DNA from: an uncultured Pelagibacteraceae bacterium | Lineage (GTDB): Bacteria; Pseudomonadota; Alphaproteobacteria; Pelagibacterales; Pelagibacteraceae | DNA: 44,534 nucleotides | Assembly (NCBI GenBank): GCA_902522225.1 | Contig: CABYUS010000007.1 | Span: 1 to 44,534 of the forward strand | Direction: 5' to 3' | Shown here: piece after piece, positions 16,110 through 25,397 of the stretch | How the letters are laid out: each line of letters opens with the position of its first letter | Numbering within the stretch: the first letter of the stretch is position 1 | Position numbers and translations under genes: made by a program | Notes under the pieces: generated by a model | What the model saw: only the letters and a program-made list of their open reading frames with translations | Told to the model about the DNA's origin: nothing | Databases searched by the model: none

Positions 16110-18236
16110 TTAGTTTTTTACTAAACCTAGTGCTACTCTTTGTTTTTTTGTCCAAGCTAAACTTATTCTATCGATTATAATTGCTAAAAGAACTATTCCA
16201 ATTCCTGCAGCAAGTCCTCTTCCCGTATCTGATCTCGCTAAGCCATTAAACACCTCTAGCCCAAGTCCTTTTCCTCCAATTAACGGTGTAACAATCTGCA
16301 TAGCAAAAGCCATAATAACTGTTTGATTAAATCCAATTACCAGGCTTGGAACAGCTAAAGGAAATTTAACTTTATTAAGCGTTTGAAGCAATGTTCCTCC
16401 AAATGATTTTGATACTTCTGAGTATGATCCAGATACCTGTGTTAAACCCAATGATGTTAATCTTATGATAGGTGGTATTGAATAAATTACTGTAGCAAGA
16501 ACAGCTGATACAATTCCACCACCAAAAAACATCAGTACAGGTATTAAATAGCAAAAATATGGAAGTGTTTGCATTGCATCAAGTACAACGTTTTGTATAT
16601 TTTTAAATCTTTCACTATATGAGGCTATAATTCCAAGAGGAACCCCAAGAGCAAAACATAGAGCTACTGAAACTAAAACTGATGAGAGAGTTATCATTGC
16701 TTGGGTCCAAATCCCACAAGCTCCAATAAATAATAATAAAAGAGCAGTAATTAAAGCAAATCTTATACCAACAGTGAAGTAACCAATCGCAACAAACACA
16801 CTCATAGTGTACCAGTAAGGCGTAAAAGTTAAAAAAATATCAAGAGGGCGTAAAAGATTAAGATATACAAATGCTCTTAAGCCTTTTGTAAAAGCTATAA
16901 AGCCTGGATTTACCGCTATATTATCCACAGTAGTTGATATTGGTTGTCTAATTGAAAGTCTCCATTCCTCAGGAAAAGAGCCAATGCTAATCATATTTGA
17001 ATCTATAAAAGATATAATGAAAAAAATTATAAAAGATGGAATGACATAATATCTTTTACTAATTAAATCTCCTATTTCTTGTGCAGTATTTTTATTAATT
17101 ATAGAAACTAAAAATTCAAATATATAAGATATAAAATCTGTAACTTTAATACAAATATAACTGACTAAATAATGTAATATGCTTAAAGGCTTTTCTAAAA
17201 TTCTTGCAATTTGATATTTTTCCCAATTTTGTGGAAGAAGGTAAAATTTTTGAACATTTTGAGGTAAAGAAGCATCTGTCTTACTAAACGACATACTAAA
17301 TCTATCCAACATAATCGCCATGAATAATATACATAATCCTCCCTCCATAGCCCATCCAACATCTAATCTTCTAATTGCTTGCCATACTTGTCCTCCTATG
17401 CCTTCAGCACCAATAAAACATGCGAGGACAACAAGTGCCAAAGCCATCATTATAACTTGATTAATACCCATCATTATACTTGGTAAAGCCATTGGGATTT
17501 TTATTTTAAATAATAGTTGTAATCTATTTGAACCAAAAGAAGTTGCCGACTCAATTGTTTGTTCTGATACTTGTCGTATTCCAGTGTTAGTTAATCTAAT
17601 AATTGGTGGCATAGAATAAATCATTGTTGCAAGAATTGCAGGAGCTCCTCCTATTCCAAAAAAGAATAGTGCTGGAAATAAATAAACAAAAGCTGGCATA
17701 ACTTGCATTGTATCTAAAATAGGTTTCATAAAATTTTCAAACCTGTTACTTTGTGAGCAGAACACACCTAACATTACTCCAAAAAAAACACACATCAAAA
17801 CTGAGATACCCATTAAACCAAGAGTCTGTAAAGAAGGTTCCCACATTCCAGTTGCCCCCCAAAAATATATTACAAATCCTGAATACAGGCCTAATCTTAA
17901 ACCGCCTGCAATTAAACAAGGTAAAATTATTATTGCCGCAATTAAAAGCCAAGGAGAGTCGAGTAAAAAGTCTTCAACAAAATAATAACCTTCTTTAATA
18001 TAACCGGCTATTATTTTTGTCATCCATCTATAATTTTTTTTTAAAAAATCTTCACCTTCATTCACCCATGCAGTAAAGGTAAACTGATCGGTTACTACTT
18101 TTGGAAATTTTGATGGTCCTTCACTTTTAGTGGATAACCATAATGCAACTATAAATATTAAAAAAACAACTGCATAAGTTATAATATTTTTAGTTTTTTT
18201 CTTTTTTTCGAATAATTCTGTTGCTTCTGACGACAT
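16110..18236 (-). CDS. Double-length betaine-type ABC permease (two ProW domains fused)
   Basis: 708 residues, about twice the usual ProW/OpuAB length, because the permease domain is present twice. The first copy spans about residues 95-320 (coupling loop EQTIESATSFGSNRLQLLFKI), the second about 480-700 (SGSYSEVSKSFGGTLLQTLNK). Between them lies a linker with further membrane helices. One polypeptide can thus form both halves of the membrane channel. The TMAO permease TmoW and some choline/betaine permeases are, as I recall, similarly long. It starts the operon with the molybdoenzyme and demethylase; the ATPase gene diverges across an 86-base spacer. Confidence 0.88.
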   Translation of the reverse strand: MSSEATELFEKKKKTKNIITYAVVFLIFIVALWLSTKSEGPSKFPKVVTDQFTFTAWVNEGEDFLKKNYRWMTKIIAGYIKEGYYFVEDFLLDSPWLLIAAIIILPCLIAGGLRLGLYSGFVIYFWGATGMWEPSLQTLGLMGISVLMCVFFGVMLGVFCSQSNRFENFMKPILDTMQVMPAFVYLFPALFFFGIGGAPAILATMIYSMPPIIRLTNTGIRQVSEQTIESATSFGSNRLQLLFKIKIPMALPSIMMGINQVIMMALALVVLACFIGAEGIGGQVWQAIRRLDVGWAMEGGLCILFMAIMLDRFSMSFSKTDASLPQNVQKFYLLPQNWEKYQIARILEKPLSILHYLVSYICIKVTDFISYIFEFLVSIINKNTAQEIGDLISKRYYVIPSFIIFFIISFIDSNMISIGSFPEEWRLSIRQPISTTVDNIAVNPGFIAFTKGLRAFVYLNLLRPLDIFLTFTPYWYTMSVFVAIGYFTVGIRFALITALLLLFIGACGIWTQAMITLSSVLVSVALCFALGVPLGIIASYSERFKNIQNVVLDAMQTLPYFCYLIPVLMFFGGGIVSAVLATVIYSIPPIIRLTSLGLTQVSGSYSEVSKSFGGTLLQTLNKVKFPLAVPSLVIGFNQTVIMAFAMQIVTPLIGGKGLGLEVFNGLARSDTGRGLAAGIGIVLLAIIIDRISLAWTKKQRVALGLVKN

Positions 18237-18260
18237 AATTTACTGTAAATTAAAATAAAT

Positions 18261-18283
18261 TATTTTACTTTTAAAGTAAAATA
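18261..18283. promoter_or_regulatory. Perfect 23-base palindrome in the divergent permease/ATPase spacer, candidate operator
   Basis: Arms TATTTTACTTT and AAAGTAAAATA are exact reverse complements around a single T. The element lies near the middle of the 86-base spacer between the two divergent start codons (18236 and 18323), where a regulator could control both directions. Despite the AT-rich background, 11-bp perfect arms are notable. No regulator gene lies next to it. Confidence 0.5.
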
Positions 18284-18322
18284 TTGTCTATTTCTTACTA
18301 AAATTAATTATAAATTAAAATA

Positions 18323-19366
18323 ATGAGTGACCAGAAAATAACATGCTCAAATATTTGGAAGCTTTTTGGGCCAGATGAAAAGAGAATCCTTAAAGATCTA
18401 GATAAAAACCTAAGTATAAAAGAAGTTCAGGAGCAAACAGGTCACGTAGTTGCTGTAAAAGATGTTAGTTTTTCAATCCAAAAAGGTGAAACATTTGTGG
18501 TTATGGGTTTATCGGGAAGTGGAAAGTCAACATTGGTTAGATGTATTTCAAGATTAATTGAACCAACATCAGGTCAAGTTATGATGGATAATGTTGATGT
18601 AACTAAAATGAGTGGAAGAGAATTACTAAACTTAAGAAGAAATAAAATGAGTATGGTATTTCAACATTTTGGACTTTTTCCTCACAGGACTGTTGTAGAA
18701 AATATTGGTTATGGATTAGAGGTAAGAGGTACTCGAAAAGATGAAAGATTAAATAAATCTATGGAAGTTTTAAAAATGGTTGGTCTTGAAGGTTGGCATA
18801 ATAATTATCCAAGAGAATTATCAGGTGGTATGCAACAAAGAGTTGGCTTGGCAAGGGCATTAGCAGTTGATCCAGAAATATTAATTTTTGATGAGCCTTT
18901 CTCAGCTCTCGATCCACTAATAAGACGAGAAATGCAAGATGAACTTTTAAATATTCAACAAAAAGTTCAAAAAACCATGGTATTCATTACACACGATTTT
19001 TTAGAAGCAATTAAAATGGGAGACCATATTGCAATCATGAAAGATGGTGAAGTTTCTCAAGTAGGAACCCCTGAAGAAATAGTTGCGAACCCAAAAGATC
19101 AATATGTAAAAGATTTTTGTGAAGATGTGCCAAAATATAAAGTTTTAAGCGCAGGAAAAGTAATGAGAAAAGATTGTTGTGATAACACAAAAGAAATGTT
19201 TAAAAATGGTGCAGATAAAATTTTAGATAATCTAAAAATTGAAACCTTAATAGATAAACTTGTCGATAGCGATAAATCATATCCTGTTGTATGTAATGAA
19301 ACAGGAGAATTGTTAGGTGAAATTGATCGTGCCATAGTTATGAGGTCAATGACTTCTAAATCATAA
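18323..19366 (+). CDS. Betaine-type ABC transporter ATPase (ProV/OpuAA family)
   Basis: 347 residues. A ProV-like N-terminal extension (WKLFGPDEKRILKDL) leads into the ATPase domain: Walker A GLSGSGKST, Q-loop FQHFGLFPHRTV, signature LSGGMQQRVGLARAL, Walker B ILIFDEPFSALDP and the switch His in FITHDFLEA. The C-terminal 80 residues form one CBS-like segment (YPVVCNETGELLGEIDRA) rather than the usual pair. It should energise import through the fused permease encoded divergently. The split of one transporter across two divergent transcripts plus a separate binding-protein gene is unusual. Confidence 0.92.
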   Translation: MSDQKITCSNIWKLFGPDEKRILKDLDKNLSIKEVQEQTGHVVAVKDVSFSIQKGETFVVMGLSGSGKSTLVRCISRLIEPTSGQVMMDNVDVTKMSGRELLNLRRNKMSMVFQHFGLFPHRTVVENIGYGLEVRGTRKDERLNKSMEVLKMVGLEGWHNNYPRELSGGMQQRVGLARALAVDPEILIFDEPFSALDPLIRREMQDELLNIQQKVQKTMVFITHDFLEAIKMGDHIAIMKDGEVSQVGTPEEIVANPKDQYVKDFCEDVPKYKVLSAGKVMRKDCCDNTKEMFKNGADKILDNLKIETLIDKLVDSDKSYPVVCNETGELLGEIDRAIVMRSMTSKS

Positions 19367-19370
19367 TAAT

Positions 19371-20303
19371 TTAATAAAATTTTTTATTACCTTTGATAGC
19401 TTTTTGTTTAACATTATCTCTCCATATAATAATCATGCCTGCTAAAATAATTACTAAAACACCGGGAAATAATTGATCCCAAGGAGCCTCATTAAAAAAT
19501 ATCCATCCTAAAATAAATGACGAAGGTATTCCTAAATATTCAAAAGATGCAATTTTGCTAGCTGATATCAATCTATAAGAATATATAAATAAAATAGCAG
19601 CTGTTCCACCTAATATACCTGTCATTGTCATTAATAAAAAATCATTTGTACTTGCAATTGGAACATGGTCTGTAGTTAAAAAAAAGAGAATGAACCCTCC
19701 AATGACATTAAAAATTAAAGTGTACAATTGTATTTTGGCCGTTGTATGTTTTTTATGAATAAATTTTAAAACTACTACAGAAGCTGCCCAAGCAATTGCT
19801 GTTAATATTGGAAATATAGAATAAAAATTAAAGATATCACTAGTAGGTCTCATTATCATGACTACCCCTAAAAAACCTATAATTACTGCTGACCACCTAT
19901 AAATACCTACTCTATCTCCAAGTAATACAATTGATAAAATCACTATAAAAAAAGGTGATGAAAATGTTAAAGTCATAGCAGTTGCGAACTGTAAATTAAC
20001 CACTGAAATAAATATAAATACGTTCATTGCCAAAAAACATATTCCTCGTATAAAACTTAAAATAATAAATTTTTGATCAACTTCCTTAAAAATAGTAAAA
20101 TATTCTTTTGTAAAAAAAAGCAATAAAACCAATGGAATTACAGCAGATACATTCCTAAATACAGTTAATTGAATTATTGAATAATCATTTCCTAGAAACT
20201 TAATAACAACCATATAAGAGTCAACACATAAGATAGCTAAAAGCATTAATGATATTGCTAGATAAGTTTTTTTTATATCAACAGTTTCTGGGGAATTTTT
20301 CAT
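19371..20303 (-). CDS. EamA/DMT-family transporter
   Basis: 310 residues with about ten hydrophobic helices and the internal two-fold repeat of the drug/metabolite transporter superfamily. The ends of the two EamA halves are visible as ILSIVLLGDRVGIYRWSAVIIGFLG (read in parts) and FILGWIFFNEAPWDQLFPGVLVI. Such proteins move small metabolites or amino acids across the inner membrane, often outward; the substrate is unknown. It converges on the ATPase gene with a 4-base gap and diverges from the alcohol dehydrogenase gene (40 bases). Confidence 0.85.
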   Translation of the reverse strand: MKNSPETVDIKKTYLAISLMLLAILCVDSYMVVIKFLGNDYSIIQLTVFRNVSAVIPLVLLLFFTKEYFTIFKEVDQKFIILSFIRGICFLAMNVFIFISVVNLQFATAMTLTFSSPFFIVILSIVLLGDRVGIYRWSAVIIGFLGVVMIMRPTSDIFNFYSIFPILTAIAWAASVVVLKFIHKKHTTAKIQLYTLIFNVIGGFILFFLTTDHVPIASTNDFLLMTMTGILGGTAAILFIYSYRLISASKIASFEYLGIPSSFILGWIFFNEAPWDQLFPGVLVIILAGMIIIWRDNVKQKAIKGNKKFY

Positions 20304-20343
20304 TTAAAATTTTAATAATAAATGTATAAAGGTTATTTAAAAA

Positions 20344-21534
20344 ATGCAAAACTTTAAACTTAACGAGCAAGATATATTAACAAATCAAAACTGGACCTTT
20401 CCCACAAATGTAGCATATGGCCCAGGTAGGCTTAAAGAAATTGGAAAAATCTGTAATAATGAGAAAATAGAAAATCCACTAATTGTAACTGATAGTGGAA
20501 GTACTAAATTGCCATTTATAAAAAATTTACAAGAATATTTAGCAAGCTCCAACGTAAAATCAAATTTATTTTATGATATATCTCCAAATCCAAGAGAAGA
20601 TGAAGTTTCAGCTGGTTGCAAAAGATACAAAGATGGAAATCACGATGCAATAATTGCCATTGGAGGTGGTAGTGCGATGGATGGAGGTAAACTAATTTGT
20701 CTTACAGCAAATAACGATGTTCCACTAAGAGATTTCGAATTTGAACTAACTCCTCCTATAATTAGTAAAGATAATCCATTTCCAAAGATTATTACTATTC
20801 CTACAACAGCTGGTACGGGTGCAGAAACTGAAATTACCGGGATGGTTACATATTTAAAAGAAGGAATGAAATTTTGTATGTGGCATCCGGATGTAAGACC
20901 TACACTTGCTTTACTTGATCCAGAACTTACATTGGGTCTTCCTTCAAACTTAACAGCATGGACAGGTGCAGATGCTATGATACATGCTATTGAGGGATAT
21001 TGTGTTCCAGGTTTTCACCCTCTTTGTGACGGATCTGCTTTAGAGAGTTTATCCTTAATTTCTAAATCATTGTATCAAGCTGTTGAAGAGCCTAATAATA
21101 TTGTTGCAAGAGGAGCAATGCATGTTGGTTCGTGCTTAGGTGGAATTGCCTTTTTGAAAGGTTTAGGTCTAGTGCATGCCATATCTCATATGGTAGGAGC
21201 TGAATATAATACTCACCATGGATTAACGAATGCAATAATTCTTCCCGTAGTTATGAGATATAATCTTCCAGATATGAAAGAAAAAGTTCAAAGGATGTCT
21301 GAAGCTATGCAATTTAAAGATCACTCAGTAGATGCATTTATTAATAATCTAGAAAAAATTTTAGATAGAATTAAAATTCCAAAAAGCCTTGCAGAAATTG
21401 GCGTGCCTGAGGATTGTGCAATGAGGATAGCAGAAAAATCTATGAAAGACCAAGCATATGCAACAAATCCTAAAAAGGCATCCTTGGAAGAAGTTCATGA
21501 AATGGTTTTAGCGAGTATTAAAAAAGCTCGTTAG
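20344..21534 (+). CDS. Iron-containing (type III) alcohol dehydrogenase
   Basis: 396 residues. It has the NAD(P)-binding motif GGGSAMDGGK (107-116), IPTTAGTGAE, and the four metal ligands at family spacing: Asp210, His214 (TGADAMIHAIEGY), His278 (LVHAIS) and His292 (THHGLTNA). It is cytoplasmic and oxidises alcohols or reduces aldehydes. Substrates of this family range from ethanol and methanol to hydroxyacids. It could reduce the aldehyde released by the aldolase at 7105, but the distance (13 kb) makes that only a possibility. The amidase follows 6 bases later, so the two are co-transcribed. Confidence 0.92.
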   Translation: MQNFKLNEQDILTNQNWTFPTNVAYGPGRLKEIGKICNNEKIENPLIVTDSGSTKLPFIKNLQEYLASSNVKSNLFYDISPNPREDEVSAGCKRYKDGNHDAIIAIGGGSAMDGGKLICLTANNDVPLRDFEFELTPPIISKDNPFPKIITIPTTAGTGAETEITGMVTYLKEGMKFCMWHPDVRPTLALLDPELTLGLPSNLTAWTGADAMIHAIEGYCVPGFHPLCDGSALESLSLISKSLYQAVEEPNNIVARGAMHVGSCLGGIAFLKGLGLVHAISHMVGAEYNTHHGLTNAIILPVVMRYNLPDMKEKVQRMSEAMQFKDHSVDAFINNLEKILDRIKIPKSLAEIGVPEDCAMRIAEKSMKDQAYATNPKKASLEEVHEMVLASIKKAR

Positions 21535-21540
21535 AAGCTG

Positions 21541-22953
21541 ATGTTTGAAAATAAAACAGTTAAAGAATTAATTTTTTTAATTAAAAATAGAGAAATATCA
21601 ATTAAAGAACTTAACAAATATTATCTAGAAAAAATCAATATTATCAATCCAAAATTAAATGCAATTGTGTCTCTTAAAGATGAAAATGAAATTTTAGATG
21701 AAGCTAAAAAAAAAGATGAACAAAAAGATAAATCAAGTATGCTTTTTGGGTTACCTATTGCAATTAAGGATTTATCAGATGTGCGTGGTCTTCCAACAAC
21801 TTACGGTTATAAGGGTACTAAAAATTATTTACCTAAAAAAAACTCATTATTTGTAGATCGTTTAATTAATAATGGAGTAATTATAATTGGAAAAACAAAT
21901 ACTGCAGAATTAGGAGTTGGAGGTCATACTATAAATAGATTATTTGGACCAACCTCTAACGTTTATGATTTATCAAAATCTGCTGCTGGTTCAAGTGGTG
22001 GAGCAAGTTCAGCTGTTGCTGCTGGGATGTTACCATTTGCTGACGGTACGGATCAAATGGGGTCTTGTCGAGGACCAGCTGCGTTTGCAAATATTTATGG
22101 TTTTAGACCTACACCTGGTTTAATTCCAGCAGATAGATCAAACCATAATAAAAAACTACCAATACTTACAACGCCTGGATGTTTTGGAAGAACACCTGAA
22201 GACATGTCTTATTTTTTAGACGCTGTTGTAGGTAAAGATAAAATAGACCCATTTTCTTTTAATTTAGAGAAAAAATTTTTTGATTGCAAACTAAATGACA
22301 ATGAATTTTCTAATTTAAAAATCTGCTGGTTATCTGACATGAATAATAAATATCAATTAGAAGATGGTATCTTAGATATGTGTGATGAAAAATTAAAACA
22401 ATTAGAAAAAAATAATTTAACTGTAGATTCATCAGATATTGAAATAAATACACACGATCTTTGGGAAAGTTGGATCTGCTTGAGATCAAAAAGCATTTAT
22501 GAGGATACTGTAGCTATGAATATTAAAAATATAGATGATATGACAGAACAAGCAACCTGGGAATATGTAAAAGGATCAAAAATTATAGATGATGATATTA
22601 ATAAAGCTATTAAACACAGACATAACTGTTTTAAACAAGTCGAAAAATTATTTGATAAGTTTGACTTCTTGGCGTTGCCATCAGCACAAATTTTTCCTTT
22701 TGATAAAAAAATTCAATATCCATCTAAATTAAATAATAAAAAATTAGATACTTATCACAGATGGTTAGAAATATTTGTGATGTCCAGCTTGCTAGAACTG
22801 CCCACTATCACTATTCCAATAGGTATTAATAAAGAAGGGCTTCCAATGGGTATACAAGTTATAGGAAAAAAAGGTGATGATCTAAAAGTTTATATGTTCG
22901 CAAAAAAATATGAGGAAATCTTTAATTATTCAAAAATTAAACCCAAAATTTAG
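21541..22953 (+). CDS. Amidase-signature-family hydrolase
   Basis: 470 residues with the Ser-cisSer-Lys triad of amidases: Lys76 (IAIKDLSD), Ser151 in SAAGSSGGASS, and Ser175 in DQMGSCRGPAAF. It hydrolyses a C-N amide bond in the cytoplasm; the substrate is unknown. The typical GTDTGGSIR segment is altered to GTDQMGSCR, so it is not a GatA or a standard aliphatic amidase. It follows the Fe-type alcohol dehydrogenase by 6 bases and its last 4 bases overlap the converging methyltransferase gene. Confidence 0.88.
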   Translation: MFENKTVKELIFLIKNREISIKELNKYYLEKINIINPKLNAIVSLKDENEILDEAKKKDEQKDKSSMLFGLPIAIKDLSDVRGLPTTYGYKGTKNYLPKKNSLFVDRLINNGVIIIGKTNTAELGVGGHTINRLFGPTSNVYDLSKSAAGSSGGASSAVAAGMLPFADGTDQMGSCRGPAAFANIYGFRPTPGLIPADRSNHNKKLPILTTPGCFGRTPEDMSYFLDAVVGKDKIDPFSFNLEKKFFDCKLNDNEFSNLKICWLSDMNNKYQLEDGILDMCDEKLKQLEKNNLTVDSSDIEINTHDLWESWICLRSKSIYEDTVAMNIKNIDDMTEQATWEYVKGSKIIDDDINKAIKHRHNCFKQVEKLFDKFDFLALPSAQIFPFDKKIQYPSKLNNKKLDTYHRWLEIFVMSSLLELPTITIPIGINKEGLPMGIQVIGKKGDDLKVYMFAKKYEEIFNYSKIKPKI

Positions 22954-23732
22954 TTTTTTTGAAAAACGCCACCAATACAATGATATTTTAATTTATCATC
23001 AATCTGATTTCTTGAAACATATTTTTTGTAATTTAAAATCTTAACTTTATATAGCAAATTAAACAGAAGACATTTTATACCTCCATTAAAATTATTTAGA
23101 TTTTTTGCTCTAAAGTCATCACACTCGGTAATAAAGTATATGTCAATTAAGTTTAAATTAAATTTTTTTGAGAAATTTTTTAATTCATTTTCAGTATATC
23201 CAATCTTTACATGTCCACCATCCTCAACTTTTGATGGAATTGTTGGCCAATCAAATTTTTTTGCAAAATTCATATACCCGTCATAATGGGGAGATGTCAT
23301 AATTATATAACCATCCTTTTTTGTCGAACTCACCAATTTTTGAAAAAAAGAATTATCATCAAGAATATGTTCTATAACTTCAGAGGACCAGACAAAATCA
23401 AACTTTCCATAATTCCATGGTTTTCTTAAGTCATAATAATGAATCTTGCTATTTTTTTTTTTAAATTTAGATAAACCAATCTTTGTCAAACTAAATTCAA
23501 TACCTGTATAATCTATTTCTTTGTTATATGAATTTAAGTAAGCAAAAAAATTTCCTGACCCACATCCTGCATCTAAAACTTTTAAATTATTACTTTTTTT
23601 ATATTTTTTAATTATATTTGATCCAAATATAAATCTATCGTTACTGCTTTGATCTCTAGTTAGTCCTAAATAAAAAACTGGAAATATTGTTACTAAGAAA
23701 TTATCTATAGACTTAATTAACTTTAAAATCAT
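22950..23732 (-). CDS. Class I SAM-dependent methyltransferase
   Basis: 260 residues. The SAM-binding motif I is VLDAGCGSGNFFAYL near 54-68, motif II is around YTGIEFSLTKIGLSKF, and the post-I block FDFVWSSEVIEHILDD follows, as in Methyltransf_11/23 proteins. It resembles UbiG/COQ3-like or glycan-associated methyltransferases; the acceptor is unknown. A hydrophobic N-terminal stretch (NFLVTIFPVFYLGL) may associate with the membrane. It is transcribed away from the tRNA gene and converges on the amidase. Confidence 0.82.
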   Translation of the reverse strand: MILKLIKSIDNFLVTIFPVFYLGLTRDQSSNDRFIFGSNIIKKYKKSNNLKVLDAGCGSGNFFAYLNSYNKEIDYTGIEFSLTKIGLSKFKKKNSKIHYYDLRKPWNYGKFDFVWSSEVIEHILDDNSFFQKLVSSTKKDGYIIMTSPHYDGYMNFAKKFDWPTIPSKVEDGGHVKIGYTENELKNFSKKFNLNLIDIYFITECDDFRAKNLNNFNGGIKCLLFNLLYKVKILNYKKYVSRNQIDDKLKYHCIGGVFQKN

Positions 23733-23748
23733 TTTACATATATTTTCT

Positions 23749-23825
23749 TGGTAGCGGGAAGTGGGATCGAACCACTGACCTCAGGCTTATGAGTCCTGCG
23801 CTCTAACCAACTGAGCTACCCCGCC
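23749..23825 (-). tRNA. tRNA with CAT anticodon, probably elongator tRNA-Met
   Basis: 77 bases on the minus strand. Acceptor arms GGCGGGG and TCCCGCT pair with two terminal G-U wobbles, the D-arm is GCTC/GAGC, the anticodon loop CTCATAA carries CAT, the T-arm is AGTGG/CCACT with TTCGATC loop, and the 3' CCA is encoded. The closing pair next to the anticodon loop is A-G. A paired first acceptor position (G1-U72) and no GGG run in the anticodon stem exclude the initiator. A tRNA-Ile with lysidine-modified CAT is less likely but not excluded. Confidence 0.93.
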
Positions 23826-23889
23826 ATTAAATAATTTTGGGTTATACTACTAAATGTTTAATATGTCCAAAATATATGATTAAAATAAT

Positions 23890-24072
23890 TTATGAACCTA
23901 TATATTTAATTAAATAATATAAAATTCCAGTAATTATTGTAGCAATAGCAAAACCTTCGCAGAATATTTTAATGATAATTTGATTTTTGTTATATTTAGA
24001 TTTCAGATAAACATATATTAATGTGTAAATACCAACAATTGCTATACTTAGTAATATATCTGTAGGTTTCAA
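23890..24072 (-). CDS. Small two-helix membrane protein after tldE
   Basis: 60 residues with two membrane helices (about 5-24 and 36-56) joined by a basic loop (KSKYNKNQ). The start is TTG at 24072: GGAGG at 24081-24085 lies exactly 8 bases upstream, a much better site than most genes here have. It begins 1 base after the TldE stop. The family is not recognised. The coupling to TldE and the strong ribosome binding site support it as a real gene. Confidence 0.65.
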   Translation of the reverse strand: MKPTDILLSIAIVGIYTLIYVYLKSKYNKNQIIIKIFCEGFAIATIITGILYYLIKYIGS

Positions 24073-24073
24073 A

Positions 24074-25393
24074 TTATCTACCTCCCACAGTCATGCCCGT
24101 AACTAACATGGTAGGTGAATTTGTTGAATAATTTAATTCTAGGTCATTAGCTAGAACAATATTTTGAAAAATACTATTTAAATTTCCAGCAATTGTAATT
24201 TCGCTCACTGGATATAATAATTCACCCTTTTCGATCATTCTACCAGAGGCACCAACTGAATAATCTCCAGTTATCAAGTTTGTACCATGACCAATGGTTT
24301 CATTAATATATAACATTTTTTCATCAGATTTTATTAAATCTTCATAGTTAATATCTCCATTTTCAAAATATAAATTAGTAGAACCACCAGATCTTCCATT
24401 GGATTTTTTATTAATTTTTTTCCCATTATAAGTATCAATTAAATAATCTTTTAGAATACCGTCTTTAACTAATGTCAATTCTTTGACCTCAACACCTTCA
24501 TTATCAAAATACTTTGATCCATTAGCCTTTTCAATATTCCCTTTATCAGTGATATTTATTTTTTCATTAAATATTTTCTTATCAATTTTATCTTTTAGAA
24601 AAGTTGTTCCTTTTGCAATTGCACTTGAATGAATAGCATTTGAAAAATACGATAAGAAATTTTTTGATATTCTCTTATCAAATACAATATTCATTTTTTC
24701 ACTTTTTATTTTTCTTGGATTAAGTTTATTAACTGCTAACTCTGCAGCTCTATTTCCAATTTTCTTAGGACTTAATAAATCATTATAAAATCTTTTACTT
24801 GTATATTCATAATCTCTTTCCATGCTTCCATTATTTTTTGATACAACTTCACAATATGCAGTAAATTGTGAAGTTTTATATCCATCAGAAAAACCATTTG
24901 AATTTGATAATATAAAATTGGATTTGACTTGGCCAAATGCAGAACCATTTGTATTTACAATTTGTGGATTTGAGAACGCCTCATCTTCAGCTTCTCTAAT
25001 AAAATTAATTTTTTTTTCGTTATTGATTTCTGTTTCATCGAAAAGATTTAATTTTTTTTGACCCTGAAAGTGTAATTCTTTATCTGGTAATGAGTTCAAT
25101 TCATCTTCAGGAGTTACTTTTGTTGCCTCAAAACATCTCTCAACAAGACTATCTATACTCTTCTCGTTTAAATTAGATGAGGATATTGATGATTTTTTTT
25201 TGTTTATATATGTCGTTAAGTTAATTCCTAAACTTTCAGATCTTTCAGAACCATCAATTTTTTTATTTCTGATATTTATATTTTCTGAAACAGAATTCAC
25301 AACTATTGCACTGGCATCAGTTGCTCCTAATTTTTTTGCTTTAGATAAACATCTTTCAGCAACCTTATTCAGATAATCTTCATTTTTAATCAT
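24074..25393 (-). CDS. tldE: TldE/PmbA-type metalloprotease-complex subunit
   Basis: About 439 residues of the TldE (PmbA) family, the non-catalytic partner that forms a heterodimer with TldD in the cytoplasm. Family features are SERSESLGINLTTY, NLYFENGD and the C-terminal GDYSVGASGRMIEKGE / SPTMLVTGMTVGGR. It lacks the HExxxH metal motif, as expected for TldE. The start is set at ATG 25393 (MIKNEDY), 4 bases after the TldD stop; the longer frame to a TTG at 25417 would overlap tldD by 20 bases without a ribosome binding site. The E. coli pair degrades unfolded peptides and matures microcin B17. Confidence 0.9.
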   Translation of the reverse strand: MIKNEDYLNKVAERCLSKAKKLGATDASAIVVNSVSENINIRNKKIDGSERSESLGINLTTYINKKKSSISSSNLNEKSIDSLVERCFEATKVTPEDELNSLPDKELHFQGQKKLNLFDETEINNEKKINFIREAEDEAFSNPQIVNTNGSAFGQVKSNFILSNSNGFSDGYKTSQFTAYCEVVSKNNGSMERDYEYTSKRFYNDLLSPKKIGNRAAELAVNKLNPRKIKSEKMNIVFDKRISKNFLSYFSNAIHSSAIAKGTTFLKDKIDKKIFNEKINITDKGNIEKANGSKYFDNEGVEVKELTLVKDGILKDYLIDTYNGKKINKKSNGRSGGSTNLYFENGDINYEDLIKSDEKMLYINETIGHGTNLITGDYSVGASGRMIEKGELLYPVSEITIAGNLNSIFQNIVLANDLELNYSTNSPTMLVTGMTVGGR

Positions 25394-25397
25394 ACTG

